From contig CABTWP010000008.1 of NCBI GenBank assembly GCA_902488525.1, positions 1 through 51,782 on the forward strand: DNA of 51,782 nt, written 5' to 3'. Below, piece after piece: positions 1 to 7,593 of this stretch. Made by a program: the position numbers and the translations under genes. The notes below the pieces were generated by a model. That model did not search any database and was not told where the DNA came from. It saw nothing but the letters and a program-made list of their open reading frames with translations. Source of the stretch: an uncultured Collinsella sp. GTDB lineage: Bacteria; Actinomycetota; Coriobacteriia; Coriobacteriales; Coriobacteriaceae. Positions within the stretch are counted from its first letter, which is position 1, and the number at the start of each line of letters is the position of its first letter.

Positions 1-9
1 ACCGCCAAA

Positions 10-31
10 CAGTCCCTATTTCACCGCAACT
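10..31. repeat. Half copy of the GTTGCGGTGAAATA palindrome family
   Basis: This 22-nt stretch is the right arm of the palindromes at 24398-24464 and 38336-38402, ending in CACCGCAACT. The matching left arm would lie before base 1, so the window edge probably cuts through a full copy. Confidence 0.6.
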
Positions 32-40
32 TAGAGAGGA

Positions 41-76
41 CGGCCTCGGTCGGTACTGCCGTATCAGCCGAGGCCG
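41..76 (-). terminator. Probable terminator of the M42 peptidase gene
   Basis: A 9-bp perfect stem (41-49 with 68-76, CGGCCTCGG paired with its complement) and an 18-nt loop follow the stop codon at 85 on the minus strand. The downstream sequence is pyrimidine-rich but has no long T run, so efficiency is uncertain. Confidence 0.5.
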
Positions 77-84
77 CTGCATCG

Positions 85-1128
85 CTAGCGTTGTACGTAG
101 GCGCGGACCAGCTCGTAGGTATTGCGCACGCCGTCGATGTGGCTGCGCTCGTAGTTGTGGCTCGCGTACACGCCGGGGCCGATCAGGCCGTGACGGATGT
201 CGTAGCCGGCCGAGAGCGTGGCCTCAACGTCCGAGCCGTAGTGCGGATACACATCGATGGCGTAATCGAGCTCCAGCTCGCGCGCGATGTTGGACAGCGT
301 GGTTACCAGGTCGTAGTTGTACGGACCGCCCGAATCCTTGGCGCAAATCGACACCATGCGCTCGGTGCAGCCCAGGTCGTCGCCCACGCAGCCCATGTCA
401 ACGCTGATCATCTCGCGCGTGTCGGCCGGCACGAAAGCACCGCCGTGGCCGACCTCCTCGTACACGGTAAAGAGCAGCGACACCTTGCGCGAAAGCGACA
501 CCTCGCCGTCAGCAACAGCGCGGGCCAGACCCAGCAGAATCGACGCCGACAGCTTGTCATCCAGGAAGCGGCTCTTGATGTAGCCGCTCTCCGTCACCGT
601 GGTACGCGGATCCATAGCGATGATGTCGCCGGTCTGAATGCCCAGCTCAAGCACATCGTCCTTGCTGTCGACATTCTCATCGAGCAGGATTTCCATGTTC
701 TTCTCGATGGTCTTGACCGGCTCGTCGGCCACATGCGCCGAAGGCTCGGTATTGAGGACCACGCCCGTGTAGACATTGCCGTCGCGCGTGTAGACGGTGC
801 AGTTCTCGCCATCGGCCGTAGACCACTGATGCCCGCCGAGCGTCGTGGGGCGCAGGCGACCATTGTCCTTAATGGAACGCACCATGGCGCCCAGGGTATC
901 GACATGGCTCGCCAGTACGAGCGGCTCACCCTCGCCACCAAGCTCAACGAGCACGTTACCCTTATTGGAACGCTCAGGCCCAAACCCCATATCGCGCAGG
1001 GTCTCCATCAGATAATCAGTCGCCGCACGGGTATAGCCCGTCGGCGAAGCAATAGAAGTCAGTGTCTTAAGCTGTCCCGCGATATAGGAGAGCGTCTCCT
1101 CTAGAGAAGCATCGATTACAGAAGCCAT
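85..1128 (-). CDS. M42 family metallopeptidase (aminopeptidase/endoglucanase-like)
   Basis: A 347-residue protein of the M42 dinuclear-metal aminopeptidase family, cytosolic enzymes that remove N-terminal residues from peptides. The family pattern is visible in order: the SHVDTLG metal-binding segment near residue 75, the FLDDK segment carrying a bridging Asp, the EEVGHGG segment with catalytic and metal-binding Glu, a VDMG segment, and a C-terminal SHNYERSH with a metal-ligand His. Length is normal for the family. I chose the ATG at 1128 because GGAAGG lies 8 nt upstream; the two ATGs further upstream sit on or before this site. The gene stands alone and is followed by a hairpin at 41-76. 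Substrate preference cannot be read from sequence; some relatives were once called glucanases. Confidence 0.88.
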   Translation of the reverse strand: MASVIDASLEETLSYIAGQLKTLTSIASPTGYTRAATDYLMETLRDMGFGPERSNKGNVLVELGGEGEPLVLASHVDTLGAMVRSIKDNGRLRPTTLGGHQWSTADGENCTVYTRDGNVYTGVVLNTEPSAHVADEPVKTIEKNMEILLDENVDSKDDVLELGIQTGDIIAMDPRTTVTESGYIKSRFLDDKLSASILLGLARAVADGEVSLSRKVSLLFTVYEEVGHGGAFVPADTREMISVDMGCVGDDLGCTERMVSICAKDSGGPYNYDLVTTLSNIARELELDYAIDVYPHYGSDVEATLSAGYDIRHGLIGPGVYASHNYERSHIDGVRNTYELVRAYVQR

Positions 1129-1337
1129 GTGCATCCTTCCAAGCAAAACTAAGACCGAGTCCCGATTTTAACCGTTCTGCACGCGCAAGGCTCTGGGAGC
1201 CGAGCCACCTCCAGACGTCCTCGCGCCGATTTTGCGCACGCGCACGGCTTACAATCCCAATCTTGCATAAATCCTATCGGTATCTGCATAGAAATGAGGA
1301 GTCTTTTTGCTTCGTCTCAGGGTACCCCACCTTGGGC

Positions 1338-1573
1338 CGTGCAAAAAACGGAGTATTCAGCACCGTGGGCCCCAACGGCCCCATCACGAACGACAAAACG
1401 ACGTGGTTACAGCAGTGTTGCAGGTCGTCGCAAAGCAAAAACTCAGTAACAACCCCCTCCACTCATCGATAGCCCGCCCACAATGGCTGTCGATGGGCGC
1501 CTGCGGGCCACTACGGGCCATTCAAAACGTTATGCATTTTTAAGAGCTTGCTGAGTACTCCCAAAAATGCACG
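1338..1573. repeat. 236-bp element with 21-nt inverted ends, copy 1
   Basis: The left end (1338-1358) reads CGTGCA, an A-run, then GGAGTATTC; the right end (1553-1573) carries the same motif inverted. The same pair of ends, 234 bp apart, occurs at 14983-15216, although the interiors differ. Both copies are also preceded by a shared GGTACCCCA segment (1321-1329 here) and a TTGCATAAAT about 75 nt before the left end. It occupies most of the gene-free stretch 1129-1732, in which I see no coding region. Function unknown. Confidence 0.6.
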
Positions 1574-1647
1574 CTGGGAAGTGCACCACCTATCCGCAGC
1601 GGGCAGTACGCCTTGGTTTTGTCCGTCTCAGGGCATCGACGCAGCAC

Positions 1648-1679
1648 AAAAAGCCCCGCCGTGCGTAGCACGGCGGGGC
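1648..1679 (-). terminator. Strong intrinsic terminator of fucO
   Basis: A perfect 12-bp GC-rich stem (1653-1664 with 1668-1679) closed by a 3-nt loop is followed on the minus strand by five T residues (1652-1648). It lies 54 nt past the fucO stop codon. Confidence 0.92.
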
Positions 1680-1732
1680 CAGCGGCACGTCAAAAGACCA
1701 TACACCTACGGGCGAAGGACCACCAAACTGGG

Positions 1733-2899
1733 CTAGGCAGCCGGGCAGATCTTCTTGAAGAGCTCGATGACGTCGTCGAGCGTTGCCTCGCGCGGGTTAC
1801 CCGGGAAGCAGGCGTCGGCCATGGCGTCCTTGGCCAGAACCTCGATCTCGTCGGCCTTCATAGCCTCGCAGACGTGCGGGATATTCACGTCGGCGGAAAG
1901 CTGCTTGACGGCGGCGATAGCGGCGTCGGCAGCCTCGTCGGTGCTCATGCCCGTGGTGTCAACACCCATGGCAAGGGCAACCTTGGCCAGGCGCTCAGCG
2001 CAAACCGGCTTGTTGAACTCCATGGCGATCGGCAGCAGCATGGCGCAAGCGACGCCGTGCGGGGTGTCGTAGTGAGCAGACAGGGTGTGAGCCATTGCGT
2101 GGTCGATGCCCAGGCCAACGTTGGAGAAGCCCATGCCGGCGACATACTGGCCAAGGGCCATGCCCTCGCGGCCGGAGCCGGGCTGGCCGGACTTGGCCTC
2201 GGCGACGGAGTCACGCAGGTTCTCGCTGATCAGCTTAATAGCCTCAAAGTGGAACATGTCAGAGAGCTCCCAAGCACCCTTGGTGGTGTAGCCCTCGATG
2301 GCGTGGGTCAGAGCGTCCATACCAGTGGAAGCGGTCAGGCCGGCGGGCATGGAAGCCATCATGTCGGGGTCGACGACGGCGACCTCGGGGGCGTCGTTGG
2401 TGTCGACGCACACGAACTTGCGGACCTTCTCGGGGTCGGTGATGACGTAGTTGATGGTCACCTCGGCAGCGGTACCGGCGGTCGTCGGCACGGCGATGGT
2501 GAACACGGCGTGGTTCTTAGTGGGAGCAACGCCCTCGAGGCTGCGGACATCGGCGAACTCGGGGTTGTTGATGATGATGCCGATGGCCTTGGCGGTGTCC
2601 ATGGAGGAGCCGCCACCGATGGTCACGATAGCGTCAGCCTCGGCGGCCTTGAAGGCCTCGACGCCGTCCTTGACGTTCTGAATCGTGGGGTTGGGCTTGA
2701 TCTCGGAGTAGAGGCTCCAAGCGATGCCGGCGGCGTCGAGCTCGTCGGTCACCTTAGCGGTAACGCCAAACTTGACCAGATCGGGGTCGGAGCAGACGAA
2801 GATCTTCTTGTAGCCGCGACGCTGGAGCTCGCCGGGGATCTCCTTGATGGCGCCGGAACCATGATAAGAGATGGTATTGAGAACGAAACGATTAGCCAT
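1733..2899 (-). CDS. fucO: Iron-dependent alcohol dehydrogenase, lactaldehyde reductase type
   Basis: A 388-residue group III (iron-containing) alcohol dehydrogenase. It resembles E. coli FucO along its whole length, including MANR at the N-terminus, NNPEFADVRSLEG, PTTAGTAAEVTINYVITD, GQYVAGMGFSNVGLG and GNPREATL near the C-terminus. FucO reduces L-lactaldehyde to L-1,2-propanediol with NADH, disposing of reductant during anaerobic fucose or rhamnose use. The nucleotide-binding GGGSSMD is near residue 95. The four iron ligands are present: Asp195, His199, His267 and His281. GGGAGG precedes the ATG. No fucose or rhamnose catabolic genes are adjacent, so the physiological substrate is inferred from similarity only; a general alcohol or 1,3-propanediol dehydrogenase role is the alternative. 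Confidence 0.88.
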   Translation of the reverse strand: MANRFVLNTISYHGSGAIKEIPGELQRRGYKKIFVCSDPDLVKFGVTAKVTDELDAAGIAWSLYSEIKPNPTIQNVKDGVEAFKAAEADAIVTIGGGSSMDTAKAIGIIINNPEFADVRSLEGVAPTKNHAVFTIAVPTTAGTAAEVTINYVITDPEKVRKFVCVDTNDAPEVAVVDPDMMASMPAGLTASTGMDALTHAIEGYTTKGAWELSDMFHFEAIKLISENLRDSVAEAKSGQPGSGREGMALGQYVAGMGFSNVGLGIDHAMAHTLSAHYDTPHGVACAMLLPIAMEFNKPVCAERLAKVALAMGVDTTGMSTDEAADAAIAAVKQLSADVNIPHVCEAMKADEIEVLAKDAMADACFPGNPREATLDDVIELFKKICPAA

Positions 2900-3021
2900 T
2901 GATAGCCTCCCATCGTGTGCGGGGCACCCATTACGCCCGCGCTATAAGTCCCATCCTCACGCTTTTGAAACAAAAAACGCGTGAGAACGTCAATAGTGTT
3001 AAATCGTTTCAACAGATGATG

Positions 3022-3057
3022 AAAAATATTGCGGCAAAGGGACAGCCCCTTTGCCGC
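3022..3057 (-). terminator. Intrinsic terminator of the DUF1275 gene
   Basis: An 11-bp stem (GCGGCAAAGGG at 3031-3041 with 3047-3057) with a 5-nt loop directly follows the stop codon at 3064. On the minus strand it is followed by ATA and five T residues (3026-3022). Confidence 0.85.
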
Positions 3058-3063
3058 ATTCGG

Positions 3064-3780
3064 TTACTTTCGGCAGCCCTCTTTCCAAGCCTCGGCCGCA
3101 ACCTTCCAGCGTAAGCGCAAGTCGCGCTCGCGGTCGATGAACATGATGGCAAACGCGACAAACAGCAGCAAGCTCGCCACGACGATGGCGTGCAGGCCCA
3201 TGCGCTCAATACACCAGTTGCCCAACACGGCGCCAAACACAAAGGTAAAGATCACGCCAAAGTACAGCAGGCCGTTTTCCAAAAAGCCGCGCCTGTGGGT
3301 GATGATGTAATCGTCCACGTTTTGCAGCGCGTTGCGCAAGTTGCCGATGCACATGGTCGTAGCGATGCCGTGACCGTGGATCTTGCGGAAGCTCTCGACC
3401 TGCATGCCGCAGGCAAACGAGGTGAGGCAGTTGGCGAGCAGGTTGAAATTGCCGCCCGGGATAAAGCTCACGCCCAGCAAGATGACGGCTTCAAAGAACA
3501 CCGTCACCTGACGCCAGTGAATCACGCTGCCAAACCGCTCGTGTACCAGATCGGCAAGCATAATACCCACGGCAAACGACACCACAGGGAAGAAGTAGCG
3601 CTCCGCAAGTGCCCAGTTGCCCTCCGAGATGCTCACGCCCACGAGCAGGATGTTGCCTGTCTGCGCGTTGGCGAAAACATGGTCGCGCCCAATGTACGAA
3701 TACACGTCCATAAAGCCACCGGCGAGCGCCAAGATGATGCCCAGCTCAATAGACTCCGATATCTGTTTGGCACGCTGCAT
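3064..3780 (-). CDS. DUF1275 (YoaK-type) integral membrane protein
   Basis: A 238-residue multi-pass membrane protein of the DUF1275/YoaK family, whose function is not established. The family signature is present near the N-terminus: GGFMDVYSYIG followed by FANAQTGN, then about six hydrophobic segments and CLTSFACGMQ with a later TTMCIGNLR motif. The ATG at 3780 is chosen because AAGGAGG lies 10 nt upstream and family members start close to this point. The frame stays open upstream to 4023, but that extension has no family similarity or ribosome site. The gene is divergent from ygiQ across 262 nt and is followed by a good terminator. Confidence 0.85.
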   Translation of the reverse strand: MQRAKQISESIELGIILALAGGFMDVYSYIGRDHVFANAQTGNILLVGVSISEGNWALAERYFFPVVSFAVGIMLADLVHERFGSVIHWRQVTVFFEAVILLGVSFIPGGNFNLLANCLTSFACGMQVESFRKIHGHGIATTMCIGNLRNALQNVDDYIITHRRGFLENGLLYFGVIFTFVFGAVLGNWCIERMGLHAIVVASLLLFVAFAIMFIDRERDLRLRWKVAAEAWKEGCRK

Positions 3781-3970
3781 CGTCGTGCATCCTCCTTGTT
3801 GACGACTCTCTCGTGCGTTGGCGGAAACATAGCCGCCGTTCATACTGTAACCCATTGACAACATGGCGTGCGCGCGAGACGGCTTCCCCAACGCGCAGAT
3901 ACACAGTCTGGAAACAAACGGCGGGTACGGCACCCGCATCGACGCGCCGATCCGCCAGCCCATGTACTCC

Positions 3971-4005
3971 ACCAGTCTTTTTAGCCCCGTCCCAAAAAGA
4001 CTGGT
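3971..4005 (+). repeat. Perfect 12-bp hairpin in the ygiQ leader
   Basis: ACCAGTCTTTTT (3971-3982) is exactly repeated in inverted orientation at 3994-4005 with an 11-nt loop. It lies 38 nt before the ygiQ start codon, in the divergent region between the DUF1275 gene and ygiQ. It could be a leader hairpin or an operator. No T run follows on the plus strand, so it does not look like a plus-strand terminator. Confidence 0.6.
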
Positions 4006-4042
4006 TACAATTACGTGCAGCATACAAACACCGGGAGGGATC

Positions 4043-6178
4043 GTGGCAAAAAAGCCTCAGCACGCTCAGAACAACCAGCGCAGTCAGCAGGGCAAACAGG
4101 GCCAGCAGCAAAAGCGCGGCGGTAAGGCCCAGGGCGGCCACGCCACTCATACCCCGGCAGCGCCCGCCCGTCCCTGGCGCCCGGGCCGCGACAAGTTCCT
4201 CCCCGTCAGCCGCGCCGATATGGACGCGCGCGGCTGGGACCAGTGCGACTTCGTCTACATCTGCGGCGACGCCTACGTGGACCACCCCAGCTTTGGCATG
4301 GCCATCGTCAGCCGCGTACTCGACGCGCACGGCTACAAGGTGGGCATCATCTGCCAGCCCGACTGGACCGACCCCGCCAGCATCACGGCGCTCGGCGAGC
4401 CGCGCCTGGGCTTTTTGGTCAGCGCCGGCAACATGGACTCCATGGTCAACCACTATTCGGTGACCAAGCACCGCCGCCACACCGACGCCTATACCCCCGG
4501 CGGCGAGGAGGGTCACCGCCCCAACCGTGCCGTCACGGTCTACGGCAACCTCATCCGCCAGACGTTCAAGGACGCCCCCATCATTATCGGTGGCATCGAG
4601 GCAAGCCTGCGTCGCCTGGCCCACTACGACTACTGGCAGGACAAACTCAAGCGCTCGGTGCTGCTCGACTCGGGCGCCGACATCCTCATCTACGGCATGG
4701 GCGAGCACGCGATCGTCGAGATCGCCGACGCGCTCGACGCGGGACTGCCCGTCGACCAGATCACCTATATCAACGGCACCGTTTACCGCACAGGCTCGCT
4801 CGACGAGGTCTACGATTACGACCTGCTGCCCAGCTGGGACGACCTTGCCGCCGATAGGCTCAACTACGCGCGCAGCTTTAACGTGCAGCAGCAGAATATG
4901 GACCCCATCACCGGACATCGCCTGGTAGAGCCCTACCCCAACAGCGTCTATGTGGTGCAGAACCCGCCGTCGGCGACGCTCACCACCGATGAGATGGACG
5001 AGGTGGCCGAGCTCCCCTACGCACGCGATTGGCATCCCGACTACGACGCGGCGGGCGGCGTGCCGGCCTTTGCCGAGATCAAGTTTTCCATTAGCTCCAA
5101 CCGCGGGTGCTTTGGCGAGTGCTCGTTTTGCGCGCTCACCTTCCACCAGGGCCGCGTGCTGCAGATGCGCAGCCACGACTCGATCATGCGCGAGGCCGAG
5201 CTGCTCACGCGCGACCCGGAGTTTAAGGGCTATATCAACGATGTGGGCGGACCGACGGCAAACTTTAGCCGCCCTGCCTGCGACAAACAGCTCAAGCACG
5301 GCGTATGCAAGAACAAGCGCTGCCTGTGGCCGAGCGTATGCAAGAACATGGTGGTCGACGAGAGCGGCTACACGCAGTTGCTGCGCGACCTGCGCCAGCT
5401 GCCGGGCGTCAAGAAGGTCTTCGTGCGCAGCGGCATCCGCTTTGACTACACCATGGCCGACGCCTCGGACGAGTTTTTGCGCGAGCTGCTGGAGCACCAT
5501 GTCTCGGGCCAGCTGCGCGTAGCGCCCGAGCACGTGAGCGACGCGGTGCTGTCCGTGATGGGCAAGCCGAGCCGCGCCGTCTACGACGCGTTCTGCCGTA
5601 AATTTGAACGTCTGAACCGCGAATACGGACTCAAGCAGTATGTGGTGCCGTATCTGATTTCGAGCCACCCCGGTTCAACGATGAAGGAAGCCGTGGACCT
5701 TGCCGAGGCCGTGCGCGACATGGGCTACATGCCCGAGCAGGTGCAGGACTTCTACCCCACCCCGTCCACCATGTCGACCTGCATGTACTACACCGGCGTG
5801 GACCCACGCACCATGCAGCCGATCTACGTGGCCCGCGACCCGCACGAGAAGGCCATGCAGCGCGCGCTCATCCAGTATCGCAAGCCCGAGAACTACAAGC
5901 TCGTGCGTGAGGCGTTGGAAAAGGCCGGCCGCCGCGACCTGATCGGCTACACCAAGCATTGCCTGATCCGTCCCGTGCCCCCGCGCCCGGGCGAGACATC
6001 TGCTGGCGGTGGGCATGGCACCGGCAAGAAGGGCGGCAAACCGCATGGCGGCGGCGCTGGCAAGGGACCCAAAGGCAGCAAGGGGCACGGCGGCATGTCG
6101 CGCGCACAGAACACTGCCGGTCGCAATCGCGCGGCCCAGGGACGGCAGGGCGCCAACGGCGGCGGACGCCGCAACTAG
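4043..6178 (+). CDS. YgiQ/UPF0313 family radical SAM protein
   Basis: A 711-residue radical SAM protein of the YgiQ family. The family order is seen: an N-terminal cobalamin-binding-like region (FVYICGDAYVDHPSFG, then GYKVGII near residue 90), a central GGIEASLRRLAHYDYW block, the radical SAM cluster site CFGECSFC with Cys356, Cys360 and Cys363, and a C-terminal SSHPGSTMKEAVDLAE and QVQDFYPTP stretch. The reaction of the family is unknown. I start at the GTG at 4043, preceded by GGGAGG; the frame is open further upstream but without a ribosome site. The last 55 or so residues and the first 50 are Gly/Lys/Gln-rich and low complexity, probably disordered. Its stop overlaps the stop of the convergent CPBP gene within a shared CTAG. 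Confidence 0.9.
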   Translation: MAKKPQHAQNNQRSQQGKQGQQQKRGGKAQGGHATHTPAAPARPWRPGRDKFLPVSRADMDARGWDQCDFVYICGDAYVDHPSFGMAIVSRVLDAHGYKVGIICQPDWTDPASITALGEPRLGFLVSAGNMDSMVNHYSVTKHRRHTDAYTPGGEEGHRPNRAVTVYGNLIRQTFKDAPIIIGGIEASLRRLAHYDYWQDKLKRSVLLDSGADILIYGMGEHAIVEIADALDAGLPVDQITYINGTVYRTGSLDEVYDYDLLPSWDDLAADRLNYARSFNVQQQNMDPITGHRLVEPYPNSVYVVQNPPSATLTTDEMDEVAELPYARDWHPDYDAAGGVPAFAEIKFSISSNRGCFGECSFCALTFHQGRVLQMRSHDSIMREAELLTRDPEFKGYINDVGGPTANFSRPACDKQLKHGVCKNKRCLWPSVCKNMVVDESGYTQLLRDLRQLPGVKKVFVRSGIRFDYTMADASDEFLRELLEHHVSGQLRVAPEHVSDAVLSVMGKPSRAVYDAFCRKFERLNREYGLKQYVVPYLISSHPGSTMKEAVDLAEAVRDMGYMPEQVQDFYPTPSTMSTCMYYTGVDPRTMQPIYVARDPHEKAMQRALIQYRKPENYKLVREALEKAGRRDLIGYTKHCLIRPVPPRPGETSAGGGHGTGKKGGKPHGGGAGKGPKGSKGHGGMSRAQNTAGRNRAAQGRQGANGGGRRN

Positions 6179-7086
6179 GGCAGCGGTGCGCTCGCTGCGT
6201 CCATCCCACACGCATGGCGCAGCGAGCGCATTGCCTCAACGAGGATGACGCCGGCGATAGCGACCGTAATTGCCACGTCGAACGGCGTGTTCACAAACCA
6301 GAGCAACGTCATGAGATACGACCCGGCATTAAAGGCAAAGTGCAGCAGAATCGTGTAGCGGAGCTTTCCGGTCGTCACGAGCACCCAACCAAAAATGAGG
6401 CCGGCGGCGCCCGCATAGCAGCCCTGTACCCAGTTCATGTGCATAAAACCAAAGATGGCAGCCTGCAGCACGATAGCCGCAGCGATGCCCCAGGTACTCG
6501 GGGCCGCCCAGGGCACCATGGCGCCGTCCTGCGCGTTCGCACGACGCCGGCGTTTCCAAAGTGGGCGGCACTGCGGATTAAACGCTCGGAGCGAAAACTC
6601 AAAAATAATGCCGCGCACCAGCAACTCTTCACAAAATGGGGCGCCGAGCACCGTAGTCAGGACGGCGAGATAGCTGGTGTCGCCCATACCTGTTTCCTCG
6701 ACAAGCTCGCTGTAGTCGGCCGCGGCATCGGGCAACAGCGACAACACGGCGTCGGTCACGTAGCCAACGACCACCTGCAGGGCCAGGCCGATCACGATAA
6801 CGCAGGCGATGCGTTTCCATGCCCCACGCGCTCCCCCGCCGAGCGGACGCTCGCTTTGCCGGCGTGCCATAAACGAACGCGGCCACAGATAACGCCACCA
6901 CAGCAGCGCCATCAAAAACGATGCCGTCTGCGCGACAGCCTGAAGCAATTGAATGTCGAGGTCATCGATCGAAAAACCCATGAACACCGATGCGACGCCA
7001 AGGGCGGAGAACAAAACGACGCTCAGGGCAATATCGGCAGCGACGACACCAAAACAGGCAAGCGCCCAAATCATCGCATTGAGCAT
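6175..7086 (-). CDS. CPBP family intramembrane metalloprotease
   Basis: A 303-residue polytopic membrane protein of the CPBP (CAAX protease and bacteriocin-processing, Abi) family. The diagnostic motifs appear in order: FCEELLVRG (EExxxR) near the middle, FGFMHMN (FxxxH) about 65 residues on, and a last His-containing HFAFNAG segment. These are the catalytic Glu and His residues of the family. The ATG at 7086 is chosen for the GAGGAGG 5 nt upstream; the frame runs on to 7206 but that stretch crosses a large palindrome (7104-7161). Substrates are unknown; members act in bacteriocin self-immunity or membrane protein processing. It converges on ygiQ with overlapping stop codons. Confidence 0.85.
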   Translation of the reverse strand: MLNAMIWALACFGVVAADIALSVVLFSALGVASVFMGFSIDDLDIQLLQAVAQTASFLMALLWWRYLWPRSFMARRQSERPLGGGARGAWKRIACVIVIGLALQVVVGYVTDAVLSLLPDAAADYSELVEETGMGDTSYLAVLTTVLGAPFCEELLVRGIIFEFSLRAFNPQCRPLWKRRRRANAQDGAMVPWAAPSTWGIAAAIVLQAAIFGFMHMNWVQGCYAGAAGLIFGWVLVTTGKLRYTILLHFAFNAGSYLMTLLWFVNTPFDVAITVAIAGVILVEAMRSLRHACGMDAASAPLP

Positions 7087-7103
7087 GCCAACCTCCTCAA
7101 AAC

Positions 7104-7161
7104 CCGGCACTTGGGGACGTTCCTTAACTGCCGGCTGAAAAGGAACGTCCCCAAGTGCCGG
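7104..7161. repeat. Perfect 22-bp inverted repeat with GGGGACGTTCC core
   Basis: The arms 7104-7125 and 7140-7161 are perfectly complementary, with a 14-nt loop that itself holds AACTGCCGG, repeated inverted at 7157-7167. It sits 18 nt upstream of the CPBP start codon, so a transcript from further upstream would fold it next to the ribosome site. The GGGGACG core recurs at 13915, 28142 and 37387 and resembles REP-type palindromes. Confidence 0.8.
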
Positions 7162-7174
7162 CAGTTTGGGACTG

Positions 7175-7378
7175 TCATTGTTGATGAGAATCGGGCGCAG
7201 TGCCAAAAGCCCCGTTGGGCGAGATGTCGAACGGGAAGGTGCCGCAGCGATTGAACGCGGCGATAAACATGCGGATGGCGTTGGACGGCGTGGTGCCCAC
7301 GAGTTGGGTTGCCGCCGCGAAGGCTGCCTTCTCCTCGGGCAAGACCTTCGCGACTACGGGGGTCATGTGTTCTGCCAT
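7175..7378 (-). CDS. Orphan RelB/DinJ-type antitoxin
   Basis: A 67-residue protein whose pattern fits RelB/DinJ antitoxins: a short N-terminal strand (TPVVAKVLPEEK) of the ribbon-helix-helix type, a helix and turn around GTTPSNAIRMFIAAF, and the typical hydrophobic CGTFPFDI close. Such antitoxins bind their own promoter and neutralise a RelE/YafQ RNase. The ATG at 7378 has AAGGAAG upstream. No toxin gene follows: the next sequence is a palindrome and the CPBP gene. The partner may be elsewhere or lost. A possible operator with three GTATTAC/GTAATCC boxes lies at 7483-7527. Confidence 0.7.
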   Translation of the reverse strand: MAEHMTPVVAKVLPEEKAAFAAATQLVGTTPSNAIRMFIAAFNRCGTFPFDISPNGAFGTAPDSHQQ

Positions 7379-7482
7379 GGCGCTTCCTTTTTGAAACGAC
7401 GGTAGTGCGGATAGATGCGGGCCACGCGGCTGGGCGACGGGCTGTGAAGGCAACCCGATTGGCCCGCATCCGGAGTTTGTTT

Positions 7483-7527
7483 CTGCGGCGTTGGTATTAC
7501 TTGGTAATCCTAAGTATTACCCCGCAG
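7483..7527 (-). promoter_or_regulatory. Candidate operator with three 10-bp-spaced boxes
   Basis: GTATTAC at 7494, GTAATCC at 7504 and GTATTAC at 7514 recur every 10 bp, close to one helical turn. They lie inside an outer CTGCGG...CCGCAG inverted repeat (7483-7488 with 7522-7527). The element is about 105 nt upstream of the antitoxin start and about 65 nt past the end of the ABC gene. Autoregulation by the RelB-like protein is inferred from position. Confidence 0.45.
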
Positions 7528-7593
7528 ATAGAATACCACACCCGACCCCGTGGGGACGGAGGAAAACGAATCATTTTGTTGCTGAGTCAGTAT

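Noticed and set aside
1263..1543. Small open frames in the 1129-1732 gap
   Set aside because: No ribosome sites, overlapping on both strands, and located on the inverted-end repeat element.
3746..5668. A 640-codon frame antisense to ygiQ
   Set aside because: Overlaps the radical SAM gene fully; His/Val/Ala-rich shadow with no family motif.
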